Positions 52,815-62,153 of a stretch of DNA of 62,153 bases are shown piece after piece. How positions within the stretch are numbered: the stretch's first letter is position 1; each line of letters starts with the position of its first letter. Location: positions 1-62,153 of the forward strand of contig PERT01000014.1 in assembly GCA_002928955.1 (NCBI GenBank), written 5' to 3'. A program made the translations under genes and the position numbers. This DNA comes from Hyphomicrobium sp. (GTDB lineage Bacteria > Pseudomonadota > Alphaproteobacteria > Rhizobiales > Hyphomicrobiaceae). Under the pieces are notes generated by a model. The model saw only the letters and a list, made by a program, of their open reading frames with translations. It had not been told where the DNA came from and did not search any database.

Positions 52815-55800
52815 CGAAGATTTGCCCGGGCTGCGGCGGACGGCGGCCGTCTGCCGAGGTGTTCTGTCAAAACACTGTCGGGGCCTTCCCGTGCGGATGG
52901 GATCTGACGGGAGTACCGCTGGATATCGCCGGTACGACGGCTCCGGTTGTCGAGCGCGCAGCGCCTGCCGGACTGCGCTGCCGCAACGGCCACCCCTTGA
53001 GGGCTGGTGATCTATTGTGCTTGGTTTGCGATGCCGAGGTCGATGAAGTCCCTCAACCTGCTCCGCCAAGCCCCACGCGAGGTACGCTGCGCGAGGGAGC
53101 CGTACCGCACGAAACTCTCGACGGGTTGGGAAGCGAGCCGCAGGCGGGTTACGACGACGGTGGGCCAGTGTCCGATGGGCCTCTGCGGCCTGCGTCTGAA
53201 ACGCTACCAGCCATCGGCGCGTGGTCCCTCGTGCGACGCGTCGGCCGGGAAGGCTACGGAACCGAGACATGGGCGGTACGCCGAACCGAAGGCTCGGAAG
53301 AGCCGGACGCAATACTGTTACTGTACCCGACTGGCCATCGAGCCGACGCTACTGCGGCCGCCGCACTGGCGACGCTGGCGCCACGCTTCGCTCAAACGAT
53401 CGATCGTGGCCAGTACGCACAGCGACCCTACGAAGTGCATGCTGCTGACAGCTTGCAACCGCTCTCGGGGCTCATTCCGGCTGGCCTCGCACCGGATCAG
53501 CTACGCAAGCTCATCGCCGGCATGGCCGGCATTCTAGCCGATCTCGGCCGCCTCGGCGCGCGCCATCGCGATATATGTCCGGATGCCATCCTCGTCGACG
53601 GACAGGGCTTGGAGCGCGTAGTGCTCTCCCGAAGCGGCGCGGCGCGACACTCGCCGAACGAACTCGACACCGCGCCTCCACCCGAGCTGACGCGGTACGC
53701 GGCGCCGGAGCTGCTGGCCGGCGCCGTCACGGCGGCATCCGACTGGTGGAGTCTCGGCATCGTGGTGTTCGAGGCCGCGACACGTGGAGCGTGCTTCGAA
53801 GGCATCGAGGATCAGGCATTTCTGATGCACATTGTCGCTGGGGGCCTGGAGATACCCGATACGGTCGACCCCGGGATCAAAACGGTGCTGCAGGGGCTGC
53901 TTGCGAAGGATCGCGCCGAGCGCTGGCAGGGCGAGCAGGTGCAGGCTTGGCTCAACGGAACCCCTGTCGCACTCCCTTCCGCACCGAAGGTGCCCGGGAG
54001 CAGCGAGGCGGACGAGACAACGGCTCTCATCCTGTCCGGGCGATCCCATCGCCGCGTCACGGCCTATGCTCTCGCTGCCGCGCGCAAGGAGAATTGGGAA
54101 GAGGCTCGAGACCAGCTCGTCCACGGACGCCTCTCGGCCTGGCTTGAGGGCTTTGCTTCCAGCGAGCGCATGCGTGCAGCCATCCGCAATGTCGTTCGGC
54201 GTGAGGATCTGGACGACGATGCGAAGCTGTCCGTCGCGCTCAAGCACCTCAACGCCGACATGCCGCTCGTGCGGGCCGGCGAGATCATCACGCCCGCCTG
54301 GCTGCTCCAGCACCCGGACGCCGGTTATGATCTCATCGCCGGGTCGATGCCGGAGCTTCTGCCCCAGGGCGGCGCAGAAAGCTGGATCCTGCGCCTCAAG
54401 CAACGCGCCTCCGAGGTGCGCCGCCGCCTCAAGTCGCTGGAGATCGAGGTCGACGAGCCGAGCCTGAGGCTCCACCTGCTGTCGACCTCACGCCGGCAAC
54501 TCGTGGAGCTGTGGGACGAGCGGCGCCGCATGCTGCCCGACAGCGAGCATCGGGGCATTGCCGCCCTGCTGGAGCGCGGATCGCTTCGCGACGAAGATCT
54601 GATCATCCTGCTGTCGGCTGCGACGAGCCAATTCGTGCCAATATCCGAGGCTGTGGCCACCGCCGCGCAGCTGGCGCGACGCGAGAGGATCAATACACTC
54701 AACGAGGTTCAGATCGGTCAATTGCTGCTGCAGCCGCGGCATCAGATTATGGACCTACTCGACGCCCGCATCGAGGGCTTTGCCCGTTCGGGTAACGAGC
54801 GTATCGACGCGTGGGTCGACCAGTACAGGCTCGAGAAGCGCATCCCGTTGCCGCGTGTCCTGGTTGCGCTATCGCTGCCGATCGAAGCCTGGACGAAGCC
54901 GCCGCGCCAGGATTACGTGGCGCAGCTGCTCGCCCATTTCGAGAAGCGCATCGGCACTTCGGTCTCGCGCGGCGCGCTAGCGCGAATGACTATCGGCAAG
55001 AGCAGCCCTCGCATCGACCTCACCGAGATCGGCACGCGTCGAGTGGGCGCCGGAGCACTCCTCGATCATCTTTTGGAGCGGGGAGAGTCCGCAATCGACG
55101 TCGATCCCGCGGCGTTCGACAACGACACTCAGATCGAGCATCGCATGCGCCGCCTCGTTCGCAATGCGGACCTTCAGCGGCGCGAGACCGGCATCAACGG
55201 CCTCTACCTCGGATATCCGTTCGTGGTGATGCGGCCCCGCGGCGACACGACCAAGCCACGCATCGCGCCGGTTCTGCTGTGGCCGATTGCGATCCATGCC
55301 GAGGTCGGCCAGCGGGCGCGCTTCCGTCTGGCGTTCGACCGCGACCGCGAGGAGGTGCGGCTCAACCCGGCGCTCCAGGGCATGCTCGCGCCTGATGCAC
55401 TCGCCGAATGGGAGGCGGCAGGCGACTCTGCCTTGGCGGGCGTGGGCAACGCCGCGGCGGTCATGGATGAGCTGGGCGTCCTGACGGACAAGGTGCGCGA
55501 ACGATTGGTTGCCAAGCTGCCTGGTCCCGACACTCGTATCGCGGCCGATAGGATTGAGCTGTCCTGCTCGGCCGTGCTGTTCCATGTGACGTTCGTCGGC
55601 CAGGCGATCGTCAATGATATCCACCAGCTGCAGTCGATCCCGCCGGCCGGATCCGGGCTCGAGACTTTGCTGCGCAGCGGCGACGAAGAGACAACGGACG
55701 ACCGCGCGGCCGCTGCGGCCCACGAGATCGACCGTTACGTCACTGCCGATACCGATCCGGCGCAGGACCGGGCCGTCGCCCGCGCGCGCGGCGGCGCCGG

Positions 55801-58800
55801 CCTCGTGATCGAAGGGCCGCCCGGAACAGGCAAGAGCCAGACCATCGTCAACCTCGTGGCCGATGCGATAGGCCGCAAAAATAGCCTTCTGCTCGTGTGC
55901 CAGAAGCAGGCGGCGCTCGACGTTGTGCATAAGCGCCTTGAGCGCGAGGGGCTGGGCGGCCGCATCATCATGGTCAAGGACCCCGCCAAGGACAGACGTG
56001 CGATCCTGGAGCAGATCCGGAGCCAGCTCGATCACCTGCGCGTCAACGGAAGCAGCGCGGCGCACTGGCGGCGGCAGCGGGCCGAGGTGGTGGCACGCAT
56101 CACCCGTCTCGAGGCGCAGATCAACGAGCGGCACGTCGCACTGCGCGCACGAGACGAGACATCCGGGCGCTCGTACCGCGAGACGATCGGCGACCTCATC
56201 GAGATCGAGTCCGAAGAGGCGGTGCCGGATGTCAGCGCTTTGCGCCCTCTGCTTGCCTCGGTCGACGCGGGGTCGGCCGACGCGGTCGCCGAGCAATGCG
56301 GCGCGCTCGCCTCGCTGTGGCTGCCCGCGCGGTACGAAGGCAGTGCCTTGCACGCCATGAAGCAGTTTGCCTCGGATGCGGCCGCCAAGTCGCAATGTCT
56401 GCAGGCTATTGAGACATTCGCGCAGTCGGAACGCCGACGTAGGGACGCTGTTGATCCCCGCTGCATGAAAATCGACGCCAAGGACGCTGCGGCACTCGGT
56501 GCCTGGGCGACGCTCAACGCGACCCTGCTCCTGCGGCTCGACGCCGCTGCCTGTGCAGAGCTCGGCCGGCTCGTCGGATCGTTCGAGGCAATCCTGGGCA
56601 CATCACCCGGCCGCGAGGCAATCGCCGAGGTTGCACGCCTTCGTGACGACATATCTACGGTCCCGGATCACTACACCGATGCGCAGCTCGGCAGGGTGAT
56701 CGGAGAACTCGGCGATCTCGAGCTTGTCGGCTGGCTCGCCGTTGCGACGGATGCTCTTAAGCCTCGCGGCTGGCTTGCGCGAATGCTGGGCGGCGGCAAG
56801 GCCGCGCGACGCAAGCTCGAGCAACTGCTTGCGCCGGTCTCGCCGGTCGTCGGTGAGCCCGTTATGCGGGCCTTCCAAGCATCTGCCTCTCACGAGCTGA
56901 AATTGCGCGAATTGAGGTCGCGGCTGGACGAGTCTGGTAGATCCGTTGGTGCGGATGCCGTGGGGACCTCAGTGGCGGCGCTCTCCAAATCGCAACTCTC
57001 GGTCGCGGCTGGTGATTTGGCCTCGAGCCTCGGTCGCGTGCAGGCCATCCATAACGTTCTGTCGCAGTCGCCGATACGCAGTGTTGCGATTACCGCGGCG
57101 CGGCAAGGCACGCCAACAGCGTTTGCGACGCTTTTCGATGCGATCACGCGCGCGCTCACACTTGCATCCGCGCGGCGCGCCAGCATCACGGCGCTCGAGC
57201 CGCTGGCACAGTGGTTCACCGACGACTGGATCGGCCGCGCTCACTCGGCGATAGAGGCGGACGCGTCGAACGCGGAGATGTTGGCCCGGCTAGTCGATGC
57301 CCTGCCATCGCTTGACGCGTTCCAGCGATTCCGCCTCCGTGCCGCACAGCTTTCTCCCCTTGTGCTTGAGGTCTACGCTGCGCTGCGGCCGAAAGTGGAT
57401 AAGCTAGGGGGCGAGGCCGCGAAAGACAGCTTCGGAAACTTGGTCGAGCGGATCATCAGGCGCGAGGCCCGCCTCGGCTGGAAGCTGCGCCTCGAAGCCG
57501 CTGCTCCGATGCTAGCGGCCGAGGAGGCTGAAATCACAGCGCTCGTAAAATCACTAGCTACCGCCGAAGAGCAACTGAAGCTGATAAACAGGGAGTCGCT
57601 GGCCGCCAATATCGAGACGGGCCGCGTTGGCGACCGGGCGAGCTGGGACGACATCACACGCTACACGGGACCTCGATCACGCCGGCTGCGCGAGTTCCTC
57701 GAACTCGGCTCGGAGATAGGCCTGATGGAACTGCGCCCGGTATGGCTTATGAGTCCGGACGTCGCAAGCCGTCTTCTGCCGCTGGTCAACGGTCTGTTCG
57801 ACAGAGTGGTCTACGACGAGGCGTCGCAGATGCCGGTCGAATATGCCCTGCCGACCCTCTACAGGGGACGCAACGTGGTCGTCAGCGGCGATGAGAAGCA
57901 GCTGCCACCGACCTCTTTTTTTGCAGCCCGCTCAACGCGTGATCAGGAGGGCGCCGATCTCGACGGCACGCCTGAGGACATCGATGAGGAGGAGCGGGTA
58001 GCCGCGATGGAGGCGTGGAACCGGCGCGAGATTCAAGATTGCCCAAACTTGCTCGAGTTGTCGAAGTCCGTGTTGCCGACCGAGCAGCTGGAGGTGCATT
58101 ACCGCTCGCAATTCCGGGAGTTGATCACCTTCTCCAACGCCGCTTTTTACGCCGGCACGCTCAATGTGCCCGTCCGCCATCCCGAAGCCGAGGTTGACCG
58201 TTTCCGCCCACTGCAGATGATCCACGTCAACGGGCTCTACGAAAACCGCACCAACGTGGCCGAAGCGGACCGCGTGGTCGCCATGCTCGAGAAGCTCTGG
58301 CTAAACGGTGGCGGCAAGTGTCCCACGACCGGTGTCGTCACCTTCAACCGCGATCAGGCCGATCTCATCGAGGAGCGGCTGGAGGATCGCGCGGAAGAGA
58401 GCGAGGACTTCCGGAGCGCGTACGTGCGCGAAGTCGAGCGCTTCGAGAATGGCGAAGACATGGGCTTTTTCGTCAAGAACGTCGAGAACGTGCAGGGTGA
58501 CGAGCGCGACCACATCCTGTTCTCGACGACGTTCGGGCGCAATGCCCAGGGCGCCTTCCGGCGCAACTTCGGCGTGCTTGGGCAGGCTGGCGGCGAACGT
58601 CGCCTCAACGTCGCGATAACACGCGCGCGACAGCGCGTCACGATCTTCACGTCGATGCCGATTGGTGAGATCGCGGACGTGCTGGGCTCCGGCGCGCGAC
58701 CGAGCGAGCCGCGCGACTACCTCCAGCTTTATCTGGCCTACGCCGACGCGGTGTCCCGTCATGACCACGAAGGTGCTCGCAGGCTGCTTGGACAGCTCGG

Positions 58801-59158
58801 CTCTGTGCGCGCCCGGCGATCCCGGGCTACGGCCAAGGATGGCGATGCCTTCGTGCGGTCGGTGGCTATCACCATCGAAGCGATGGGGTTCACTCCTGTG
58901 CAAGCCGGCGACGGAAGTGCCTTCGGCATCGATCTCGCAATTCCGCATCCCGGGAAGGGCGGTTTCGGCATCGGCATCGAATGTGACGCAGCGGACCATC
59001 CGCTGCTCGCCCGTCCCCATGCACGAGAGGTCTGGCGCCCGGCCGTCATGCGCCGGTCGCTGCCTGCCATCCATCGCATCTCTTGCCGCAGCTGGTATCA
59101 TGACCGTGAGCAGGAGGTTGGCCGCCTGCGTGCAGCCGTCGAGGCAGCGCTGAAATAG
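52811..59158 (+). CDS. Zinc-ribbon / pseudokinase / SF1 helicase / nuclease fusion
   Basis: The 2115-residue protein has: two zinc ribbons (Cys5, 8, 19, 28 and Cys57, His61, Cys70, Cys73); a protein-kinase fold at about 135-395; a helical and DUF4011-like region; an SF1 helicase with Walker A GPPGTGKSQT (1002-1011), DEAS (1669-1672), GDEKQLPPTSF, HYRSQFRE and NVAITRARQR; and a C-terminal nuclease like the Vsr/MTES_1575 group (FGIDLAIPHP with Asp2041, GIECDAADH with Glu2057). The kinase part keeps HRD (252-254) and APE (298-300). It lacks the ATP-binding Lys, the Lys and Asn after HRD, and DFG, so it should be a pseudokinase. It probably senses and cuts nucleic acid. Confidence 0.87.
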   Translation: MTKICPGCGGRRPSAEVFCQNTVGAFPCGWDLTGVPLDIAGTTAPVVERAAPAGLRCRNGHPLRAGDLLCLVCDAEVDEVPQPAPPSPTRGTLREGAVPHETLDGLGSEPQAGYDDGGPVSDGPLRPASETLPAIGAWSLVRRVGREGYGTETWAVRRTEGSEEPDAILLLYPTGHRADATAAAALATLAPRFAQTIDRGQYAQRPYEVHAADSLQPLSGLIPAGLAPDQLRKLIAGMAGILADLGRLGARHRDICPDAILVDGQGLERVVLSRSGAARHSPNELDTAPPPELTRYAAPELLAGAVTAASDWWSLGIVVFEAATRGACFEGIEDQAFLMHIVAGGLEIPDTVDPGIKTVLQGLLAKDRAERWQGEQVQAWLNGTPVALPSAPKVPGSSEADETTALILSGRSHRRVTAYALAAARKENWEEARDQLVHGRLSAWLEGFASSERMRAAIRNVVRREDLDDDAKLSVALKHLNADMPLVRAGEIITPAWLLQHPDAGYDLIAGSMPELLPQGGAESWILRLKQRASEVRRRLKSLEIEVDEPSLRLHLLSTSRRQLVELWDERRRMLPDSEHRGIAALLERGSLRDEDLIILLSAATSQFVPISEAVATAAQLARRERINTLNEVQIGQLLLQPRHQIMDLLDARIEGFARSGNERIDAWVDQYRLEKRIPLPRVLVALSLPIEAWTKPPRQDYVAQLLAHFEKRIGTSVSRGALARMTIGKSSPRIDLTEIGTRRVGAGALLDHLLERGESAIDVDPAAFDNDTQIEHRMRRLVRNADLQRRETGINGLYLGYPFVVMRPRGDTTKPRIAPVLLWPIAIHAEVGQRARFRLAFDRDREEVRLNPALQGMLAPDALAEWEAAGDSALAGVGNAAAVMDELGVLTDKVRERLVAKLPGPDTRIAADRIELSCSAVLFHVTFVGQAIVNDIHQLQSIPPAGSGLETLLRSGDEETTDDRAAAAAHEIDRYVTADTDPAQDRAVARARGGAGLVIEGPPGTGKSQTIVNLVADAIGRKNSLLLVCQKQAALDVVHKRLEREGLGGRIIMVKDPAKDRRAILEQIRSQLDHLRVNGSSAAHWRRQRAEVVARITRLEAQINERHVALRARDETSGRSYRETIGDLIEIESEEAVPDVSALRPLLASVDAGSADAVAEQCGALASLWLPARYEGSALHAMKQFASDAAAKSQCLQAIETFAQSERRRRDAVDPRCMKIDAKDAAALGAWATLNATLLLRLDAAACAELGRLVGSFEAILGTSPGREAIAEVARLRDDISTVPDHYTDAQLGRVIGELGDLELVGWLAVATDALKPRGWLARMLGGGKAARRKLEQLLAPVSPVVGEPVMRAFQASASHELKLRELRSRLDESGRSVGADAVGTSVAALSKSQLSVAAGDLASSLGRVQAIHNVLSQSPIRSVAITAARQGTPTAFATLFDAITRALTLASARRASITALEPLAQWFTDDWIGRAHSAIEADASNAEMLARLVDALPSLDAFQRFRLRAAQLSPLVLEVYAALRPKVDKLGGEAAKDSFGNLVERIIRREARLGWKLRLEAAAPMLAAEEAEITALVKSLATAEEQLKLINRESLAANIETGRVGDRASWDDITRYTGPRSRRLREFLELGSEIGLMELRPVWLMSPDVASRLLPLVNGLFDRVVYDEASQMPVEYALPTLYRGRNVVVSGDEKQLPPTSFFAARSTRDQEGADLDGTPEDIDEEERVAAMEAWNRREIQDCPNLLELSKSVLPTEQLEVHYRSQFRELITFSNAAFYAGTLNVPVRHPEAEVDRFRPLQMIHVNGLYENRTNVAEADRVVAMLEKLWLNGGGKCPTTGVVTFNRDQADLIEERLEDRAEESEDFRSAYVREVERFENGEDMGFFVKNVENVQGDERDHILFSTTFGRNAQGAFRRNFGVLGQAGGERRLNVAITRARQRVTIFTSMPIGEIADVLGSGARPSEPRDYLQLYLAYADAVSRHDHEGARRLLGQLGSVRARRSRATAKDGDAFVRSVAITIEAMGFTPVQAGDGSAFGIDLAIPHPGKGGFGIGIECDAADHPLLARPHAREVWRPAVMRRSLPAIHRISCRSWYHDREQEVGRLRAAVEAALK

Positions 59159-59170
59159 GAGAGAACGCGC

Positions 59171-60547
59171 TTGAGTGGCCCCAAAGTCGTAAGGATAGTC
59201 ACCGTCGAGGAAGTTCGCCAGACTTGCCACGCACATCTCTCGCGGCTTGAAGCTGCCGTTGCCCGCTGGGAGAAAGTCTGCAGACGCAACGATACCGCGA
59301 CCGACGCCGAGGTGAAGTCGGTGCGTGAGCGCTCTGCCGAGATCGCCTCGCTGATGAAGCAGGAGCGCTACGTCGACCTGCAGAAGCGCGTGCCGGAGGA
59401 GATCCAGTGGCTCGAGGCCGATGTGGAACGCCGGCTTGGCGAGGCTCAACGCCGCATCGCAGACGCCCGGGTCCGCGTGCGGCGTCGCGCGACGATTGCG
59501 GCTCAGTTGCTGCACCGGGCGTCACTATCCGAGACTGCGCGTCAGAATCTTCAGGCCATCGCCCAGTGCGAAGATGGCGATGCCGCGCATGCCGAGGCAG
59601 TCATCTCCGAAGTCATGCGGACAACGGTGCCAGCAACGAACACCGAGCAACAGAGCTTAGAGCTGGAGGCTCTGGCACGCCGACTTGCGACGGGGCTCAA
59701 GGGTGCGACGCTCGATGAGTGGCTGAACGCCCAAGGCAGATCTGGCGAGAGCGAGCGCGATGCCGTAGCCGATAAGATCGATACGGCGATCGCTGGTCTT
59801 GCTGTCGCTGGTGCGGCTGATGAGGCCGCGGTATTGTCGGTCCGATACGCGGCGCTGCTCGGCGAGCCGGAGTCGGCCGCGCGAAAAATGCGCGCAGATT
59901 CGTTGCTGCTGGAGGCAGCCCGCGCGCTGGAGCGGCGCCGGGAGCACGATCGCAGGCTGGCCGAGCTTGAGCAAGCGCTCTCCGAGGCACGGTCGCTGCT
60001 CGGAACGGCCTATGCGCGAGTGATTTCAGAGGCCGAAGGAGCTCTGGTGCACGCTGACGCCACGGCCGTCGTGGCGGCGCAGGCTGCGCTATCGAGCGCT
60101 CTCGACGACCAGCGCAAATCCGATGCGGCCACCGCACGGCGGCGTACGCTGTTGTCAGCGTTGGCGGAGACTGGTTACGAGGTACGTGAAGGCATGGAGA
60201 CCGACACACCGGCCGCCGGCCACTTGGTCCTTCGCCGCGCGGCCAATCCGGAAATGGGTGTAGAGATCACCGGAGGAATAGCGGGATCCCGCCTTCAGCT
60301 GCGCCCGGTCCGCTTTGCACCGGCAGGAGCAGCTGGAGACACCACGAGCAAGGATCGCGATGTCGAAACGATCTGGTGCAGCGACTTCGCGATTATGCAC
60401 GATCGCCTTCGCAAGCTCGACTCCAATATGGTCATCGAGCGCGCGACGCCCGTTGGTGCCGCTCCCGTGACAGTTGTGCAGGAAGAGCCCGATCGAGACA
60501 CTCGCCTTATCGACGCGACGAGAAAGGGCCAACAGCAACGCAGCTGA
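59171..60547 (+). CDS. Long coiled-coil protein of the four-gene operon
   Basis: The 458-residue protein starts at TTG 59171 with AGGAGAG before it and reads SGPKVVRIVTVEEVRQTCHA. About 330 residues are helical and charged (RRLGEAQRRIADARVRVRRR; EHDRRLAELEQALSEARSLL), consistent with coiled coils. A small C-terminal beta domain follows (GYEVREGMETDTPAAGHLVL, then GSRLQLRPVRF). No enzyme motif is seen. It is 12 bp after the helicase gene and is the last gene of the operon. It may bridge components or sense a signal; this is inference. Confidence 0.75.
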   Translation: MSGPKVVRIVTVEEVRQTCHAHLSRLEAAVARWEKVCRRNDTATDAEVKSVRERSAEIASLMKQERYVDLQKRVPEEIQWLEADVERRLGEAQRRIADARVRVRRRATIAAQLLHRASLSETARQNLQAIAQCEDGDAAHAEAVISEVMRTTVPATNTEQQSLELEALARRLATGLKGATLDEWLNAQGRSGESERDAVADKIDTAIAGLAVAGAADEAAVLSVRYAALLGEPESAARKMRADSLLLEAARALERRREHDRRLAELEQALSEARSLLGTAYARVISEAEGALVHADATAVVAAQAALSSALDDQRKSDAATARRRTLLSALAETGYEVREGMETDTPAAGHLVLRRAANPEMGVEITGGIAGSRLQLRPVRFAPAGAAGDTTSKDRDVETIWCSDFAIMHDRLRKLDSNMVIERATPVGAAPVTVVQEEPDRDTRLIDATRKGQQQRS

Positions 60548-60590
60548 TCGAATCCCTATTGTGTTTTTTTTAGTCGGCCGTACCAGCAGA
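60548..60590 (+). terminator. Short convergent gap with T-run
   Basis: Eight consecutive T follow the stop of the coiled-coil gene by about 15 bases. I see no clear stem before it, so termination here is possible but unproven. Confidence 0.3.
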
Positions 60591-62153
60591 TTACGCCGCG
60601 CGCTGTGCACCAGAACCATCGTCAACGCGCTGCGCATAAGCCTTGGCCTTGCAAAGCGCATTGACCAGCTTCATCTGGCCGATCGTCTTGCAGGGCACCG
60701 CCAGCAACCGCGGGCTCGCGACAACGATGGCCAGACCCTGCGCCCTCGAGATCGCCACGTTGAGGCGATTGCGGCTGAACAGGAATTCGTGGTCGCGCGG
60801 CATTTCCTCGCCGCTCGAGGTCGTCATCGAAACAATGACTACCGGGGCTTCCTGCCCCTGAAATTTGTCCACGGTCCCGATGCGCGCGCCGGCCGGCAGT
60901 GTGCCTTCGAGGCATGCCACCTGCATGTTGTAAGGCGTCACGACGAGGATATCGTCGAGCGTGAGCCTGCGCCTGTTCCCTTCCCGATCCGTCCAATCCT
61001 GCTCCAGCAGGCTATCGACCAGCCAGTTGACGACCGCCGCTTCCTGCTCCGACTGCTGACCGCACCCGGTATGCTCGACATCGACGAACGAGATGCCGCT
61101 CGCCTTGATGGCCGCGTGCGCGCCCGATCCCATGACGATACCCTGCCGCTCGTTGCCGGCAGCCGCGTCCAGGCGGCCGTCATAGAACGCCTCAGATATG
61201 AACCCGCAGACGGCAGGATGCATGCGCCGGCTGGCCGGCAGGAAAATGCCGAGATCATCCGGCACGGTCGCGTGCTCGCGGAGCACGTACTCGAGCGCCG
61301 ACGATCCGGATTCGCCTGGATGTGTGCCTTTGATCGGCTGGCCGAGCTGGGCCTGATCACCGACCAGAACGATGTTCCTCGCGCTTGTGCCCATTGCCAC
61401 CACGTTGGCGAGTGATACCTGCCCCGCCTCATCGACGAACAGATAATCGAGCGTGCGATCCAGATCCGCCCGGCTGAATAGCCACGCGGTTCCCGCGATC
61501 AGCTCCTGCCCTGCCACGTCCGCATTGTCCGTCGTATTGCCCACGTACACGCCGCTGAAGAACTGGCTCTCCTTGCTTGATTTCTTGATGCCTCGGAACG
61601 GAAACCCTTTCGAGAGCGCGACCGCCTCGACCTCTTCCAGTAGCTTGTTGACGGCCTTGTGGGAGTTCGAAGCAACGCCGACGCGCTTTCCCGCCTGAAG
61701 CAGCGCGACGATCGCCCGTGCCGAGGTGTAGGTCTTGCCGGCGCCCGGCGGTCCCTGGATGACGAGATAGCTCTCATCGAGTGCCTGCACCGCCTCCACG
61801 GCCCGTGTGAGCGGCTCTCCGGCGAGGCCCGCGAGCAGCCTGCCGCCGAACAGGCGGGGCGCAGCCTTCGCAACAAGCGCCCTCGCGGCGCGATATTCGC
61901 CGCTGCCCGCACATGCGGCCTCTGCCACACGGAAGATGGCATCCTTGATCGTCCTCGTGTCGATGGGACCGCTCGGGATCAGCGAGAGCGTGCGCGGTAG
62001 CGCGCCGGCCTTCTTGCCGCGCCTGAGCTGGATGCGCCGCGCCTTCTCGTCATGCATCACGACTTCGCCGGCCGGCTTGAGCGAATCCGCAAGCAGCGGC
62101 TTGTCGTCTTCCCGGATTTTGGTGTCCTGCGCCGGGTAGTCATAAGTGAACAC
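60591..62153 (-). CDS. SF1 helicase of TM0106/RecB-like nuclease type, 5' end outside window
   Basis: At least 520 residues are present and the start lies beyond the window edge. The helicase motifs are GPPGAGKT, the Walker B VDEAGQVSL, GDQAQLGQPIKG, LPASRRMHP, TVDKFQGQEAPVVIVSM and NVAISRAQGLAIVV. These are typical of the C-terminal helicase half of TM0106-family putative nucleases, whose RecB-like nuclease would be upstream. It converges on the coiled-coil gene with 43 bp between, including an 8-T run near 60564 that may end that transcript. It may belong to the same island. Confidence 0.82.
   Translation of the reverse strand: MFTYDYPAQDTKIREDDKPLLADSLKPAGEVVMHDEKARRIQLRRGKKAGALPRTLSLIPSGPIDTRTIKDAIFRVAEAACAGSGEYRAARALVAKAAPRLFGGRLLAGLAGEPLTRAVEAVQALDESYLVIQGPPGAGKTYTSARAIVALLQAGKRVGVASNSHKAVNKLLEEVEAVALSKGFPFRGIKKSSKESQFFSGVYVGNTTDNADVAGQELIAGTAWLFSRADLDRTLDYLFVDEAGQVSLANVVAMGTSARNIVLVGDQAQLGQPIKGTHPGESGSSALEYVLREHATVPDDLGIFLPASRRMHPAVCGFISEAFYDGRLDAAAGNERQGIVMGSGAHAAIKASGISFVDVEHTGCGQQSEQEAAVVNWLVDSLLEQDWTDREGNRRRLTLDDILVVTPYNMQVACLEGTLPAGARIGTVDKFQGQEAPVVIVSMTTSSGEEMPRDHEFLFSRNRLNVAISRAQGLAIVVASPRLLAVPCKTIGQMKLVNALCKAKAYAQRVDDGSGAQRAA

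Noticed and set aside
54977-56395. 472-codon open frame on the minus strand
   Set aside because: It is antisense within the helicase gene, whose plus-strand motifs are continuous.

Overview
The window looks like a chromosomal segment of a high-GC alphaproteobacterium, most probably of the Hyphomicrobiales. The basis is the GC-rich coding, the housekeeping set (Der, RlmJ, HolC) and the large accessory load. This is inference from gene content; there is no rRNA or other phylogenetic marker in the window, and I saw no tRNA, CRISPR array, integrase or intact insertion sequence.

Layout. (1) 1-12.7 kb is mostly core-like. It holds small secreted proteins, a cold-shock protein, rlmJ, holC, der, a membrane glycosyltransferase, a Tat-exported sulfite-oxidase-family molybdoenzyme, an OxyR-like regulator lacking the peroxidatic Cys, a TerC-family membrane protein, and a secreted DUF7282 protein whose 3' end runs into a TPR remnant. 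(2) 13.2-16.9 kb carries a DUF1186/YecA/SEC-C fusion protein and eutBC (adenosylcobalamin-dependent ethanolamine ammonia-lyase). (3) 17.1-21.8 kb is a phage/restriction patch: a ParB-like/beta-class DNA methyltransferase fusion, a DUF5681 protein, a frameshifted nuclease-like gene, an Mrr-like nuclease-fold gene, and a divergent XRE controller with repeated operator-like sites.

(4) 22.1-49.5 kb is a large heavy-metal resistance region. A copper/silver CusBA module comes first, with all three Met ligands of the CusA path. Next is a minus-strand block with a CPC-type Cu+ P-ATPase, a membrane protein, a Met-rich Spy/CpxP-like protein and a GDCCVxC protein. A divergent two-component system follows. 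Then come two diverged copies of an adaptor / RND permease / small periplasmic protein cassette, separated by a multicopper oxidase, a cation diffusion facilitator and a MerR regulator. The second cassette has the only TolC-type outer-membrane gene seen. Direct repeats with a 10-bp period before the two-component genes and before the first cassette suggest that the response regulator controls several of these units.

(5) 50.3-60.5 kb is the most unusual part: a tight four-gene operon. It encodes a ClpB-like AAA+ ATPase with a degenerate first module, a small radical-SAM activase-like protein, a 2115-residue zinc-ribbon / pseudokinase / SF1 helicase / PD-(D/E)XK nuclease protein, and a coiled-coil protein. 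The first two junctions are ATGA overlaps and the third is a 12-bp gap. A second SF1-helicase gene converges on it and runs off the window end. I read this as a candidate defence or conflict system. Its parts are recognisable, but I cannot match the combination to any named system.
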